Source: Gammaproteobacteria bacterium (lineage in GTDB: Bacteria > Pseudomonadota > Gammaproteobacteria > Pseudomonadales > Azotimanducaceae). From it: DNA of 64,000 nucleotides. The notes below the pieces were generated by a model. It was not told where the DNA came from, ran no database searches, and saw only the letters and a list, made by a program, of their open reading frames with translations. A program made the position numbers and the translations under genes. Location of the stretch: contig VXUA01000043.1 in the NCBI GenBank assembly GCA_009837185.1, positions 20,929-84,928 on the forward strand, read 5' to 3'. Below are positions 63,228 through 64,000 of this stretch, piece after piece (the stretch's first letter is position 1; every line of letters begins with the position of its first letter).

Positions 63228-63926
63228 TCAATACCTTTCTATGAATTCGAGCTCTTCCTTCTCTGGTAAGAGAAACACGACTGGCTGTTCACACTCTACA
63301 CTCGTGAAAGTCTTGATTGTTTTGTCGAGAAAGTCCCCCGAAAACAATGATGAACCTTGAAAGCGACGAACTTTCGAAAAGACTTCGTAATATTCGCAGC
63401 TATCGTTGTACTGATATAGAAATTCGACTCTTGCAACATCAATATTTACTAGGGGTGCCTGCGCTTGACCGTCATCGCTAGCGAGAGTGAGCAACAGGAT
63501 GATCGGTGCTTTTTGCTTGGTGTCAACGGTCAACTCGGCGACCCAATCCACCTTTCTTAAAACGCTAACCGCATCACTATCTAAATTCGGTGCGACCAAA
63601 CGAGGAGTCAATGGGAATCGAAACCTCACTGAAGACTTGCTCTCGGATACAACCGTACCCTTTGCTAATTCAAACGGATTGTTGGGTACATATGAGATTG
63701 GAGAATCCCGATAGTGTCTCAGATCTTCGTTCCCCTCTCGTTTCATCACACCTGACTCAGAAATGATCCATACAGCCTCTTCTTCACTAGGGAAGGCTTT
63801 ATTTCCACGTGCATCGAGTGAAAACGTAAAAGTACAGAGAGGTACACCGGAGTAAATCTTGCTCAACGCACTTGCGATTAGGTCTCGGTGCTCTTTGGGT
63901 TCGCGCACGGTTTTGGGGACAGTCAA
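63228..63926 (-). CDS. Unknown protein
   Basis: 232 residues from TTG 63926; GTG 63908 is an alternative, and no ribosome site favours either. Beta-rich alternation (VRFRFPLTPRLVA, WVAELTVDTKQ, IILLLTLASDDG) and no signal peptide or membrane segment. I do not recognise a family. Divergent from the plus-strand gene at 63955, with only 28 bases between the starts. Confidence 0.55.
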   Translation of the reverse strand: MTVPKTVREPKEHRDLIASALSKIYSGVPLCTFTFSLDARGNKAFPSEEEAVWIISESGVMKREGNEDLRHYRDSPISYVPNNPFELAKGTVVSESKSSVRFRFPLTPRLVAPNLDSDAVSVLRKVDWVAELTVDTKQKAPIILLLTLASDDGQAQAPLVNIDVARVEFLYQYNDSCEYYEVFSKVRRFQGSSLFSGDFLDKTIKTFTSVECEQPVVFLLPEKEELEFIERY

Positions 63927-63954
63927 TAAGATAGTTTACAGGAGGAATTAATCG

Positions 63955-64000
63955 ATGACTGATTCTAAGAAAAAGCGAACTCGGAGAAGTTTTAGCGACG
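63955..64000 (+). CDS. Gene start cut by window edge
   Basis: Begins MTDSKKKRTRRSFSD, basic, with an excellent AGGAGGA ribosome binding site 8 bases upstream of the ATG. The remainder is outside the window, so nothing about function can be said. Confidence 0.6.
   Translation, partial: MTDSKKKRTRRSFSD

Overview
This 64 kb window is chromosomal DNA of a gammaproteobacterium, probably an aquatic or marine lineage of moderate GC. The call rests on gene order: ispB | rplU-rpmA-obgE, rpsT | murJ-ribF-lspA, bamD | rluD, holD-rimI-prfC and msrP-msrQ are gammaproteobacterial neighbourhoods. FabY, MdlA/MdlB-type exporters and a CCA-encoding tRNA-Pro agree with this. I see no prophage, transposase, CRISPR array or rRNA. 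The species cannot be named from the sequence alone.

Layout. 1-4.9 kb: three tandem minus-strand paralogues (the first cut by the window edge), each a membrane-anchored protein of repeated helical units with a W-A-S-x-D-P-x-x-A signature. 5-10 kb: EamA transporter, peroxiredoxin, SPOR lipoprotein, HNH endonuclease. 8.7-19.1 kb: a long minus-strand run asnS, mdlA/mdlB-type ABC pair, lipA, M17 aminopeptidase, cysS and an M20 peptidase that seems to start at AUU. 19.2-33 kb: an envelope block of three small RDD proteins (one frameshifted), a DUF4143 ATPase, the tightly overlapped set RDD, SpoIIM, DUF4129, DUF4350, MoxR, DUF58, then a COG3146 acyltransferase-like protein and an ABC-2 exporter. 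33.2-42.5 kb: tRNA-Pro and conserved housekeeping genes (ispB, rplU, rpmA, obgE, rpsT, murJ, ribF, lspA, bamD, rluD). 42.5-48.7 kb: ilvB-ilvN-ilvC, a bacterial GOLPH3/GPP34 homologue, msrP-msrQ and a pterin-4a-carbinolamine dehydratase. 48.7-50.9 kb: an AT-rich stretch with a perfect-looking chromosomal parS site, a SLATT-like two-TM protein translationally coupled to a 54-residue proline-rich protein, a large palindrome and a small basic protein. 50.9-53.7 kb: holD-like, rimI, prfC. 53.7-62.4 kb: a fatty-acid/acyl-CoA block of FabY, a thiolase, a MoaB-type protein and a 1628-residue single-chain carboxylase ordered CT-alpha, CT-beta, biotin carboxylase, biotinyl domain. 62.5-64 kb: an exported EF-hand protein, an unknown protein and the start of a plus-strand gene.

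How the genes fit. The carboxylase could supply malonyl-CoA, and FabY-type synthases condense acetyl-CoA with malonyl-ACP to start fatty-acid synthesis, so the 54-62 kb block may be a dedicated carbon-entry unit; this is inference. The MoxR-DUF58-SpoIIM-RDD set is a recurrent bacterial envelope/chaperone operon of poorly known function. The most unusual signals are the carboxylase architecture and its altered biotin motif, the parS site beside an accessory two-TM/proline-rich gene pair, two probable AUU start codons, altered conserved residues in IlvB, and the paralogue families (W-A-S-x-D-P repeat proteins; small RDD proteins).
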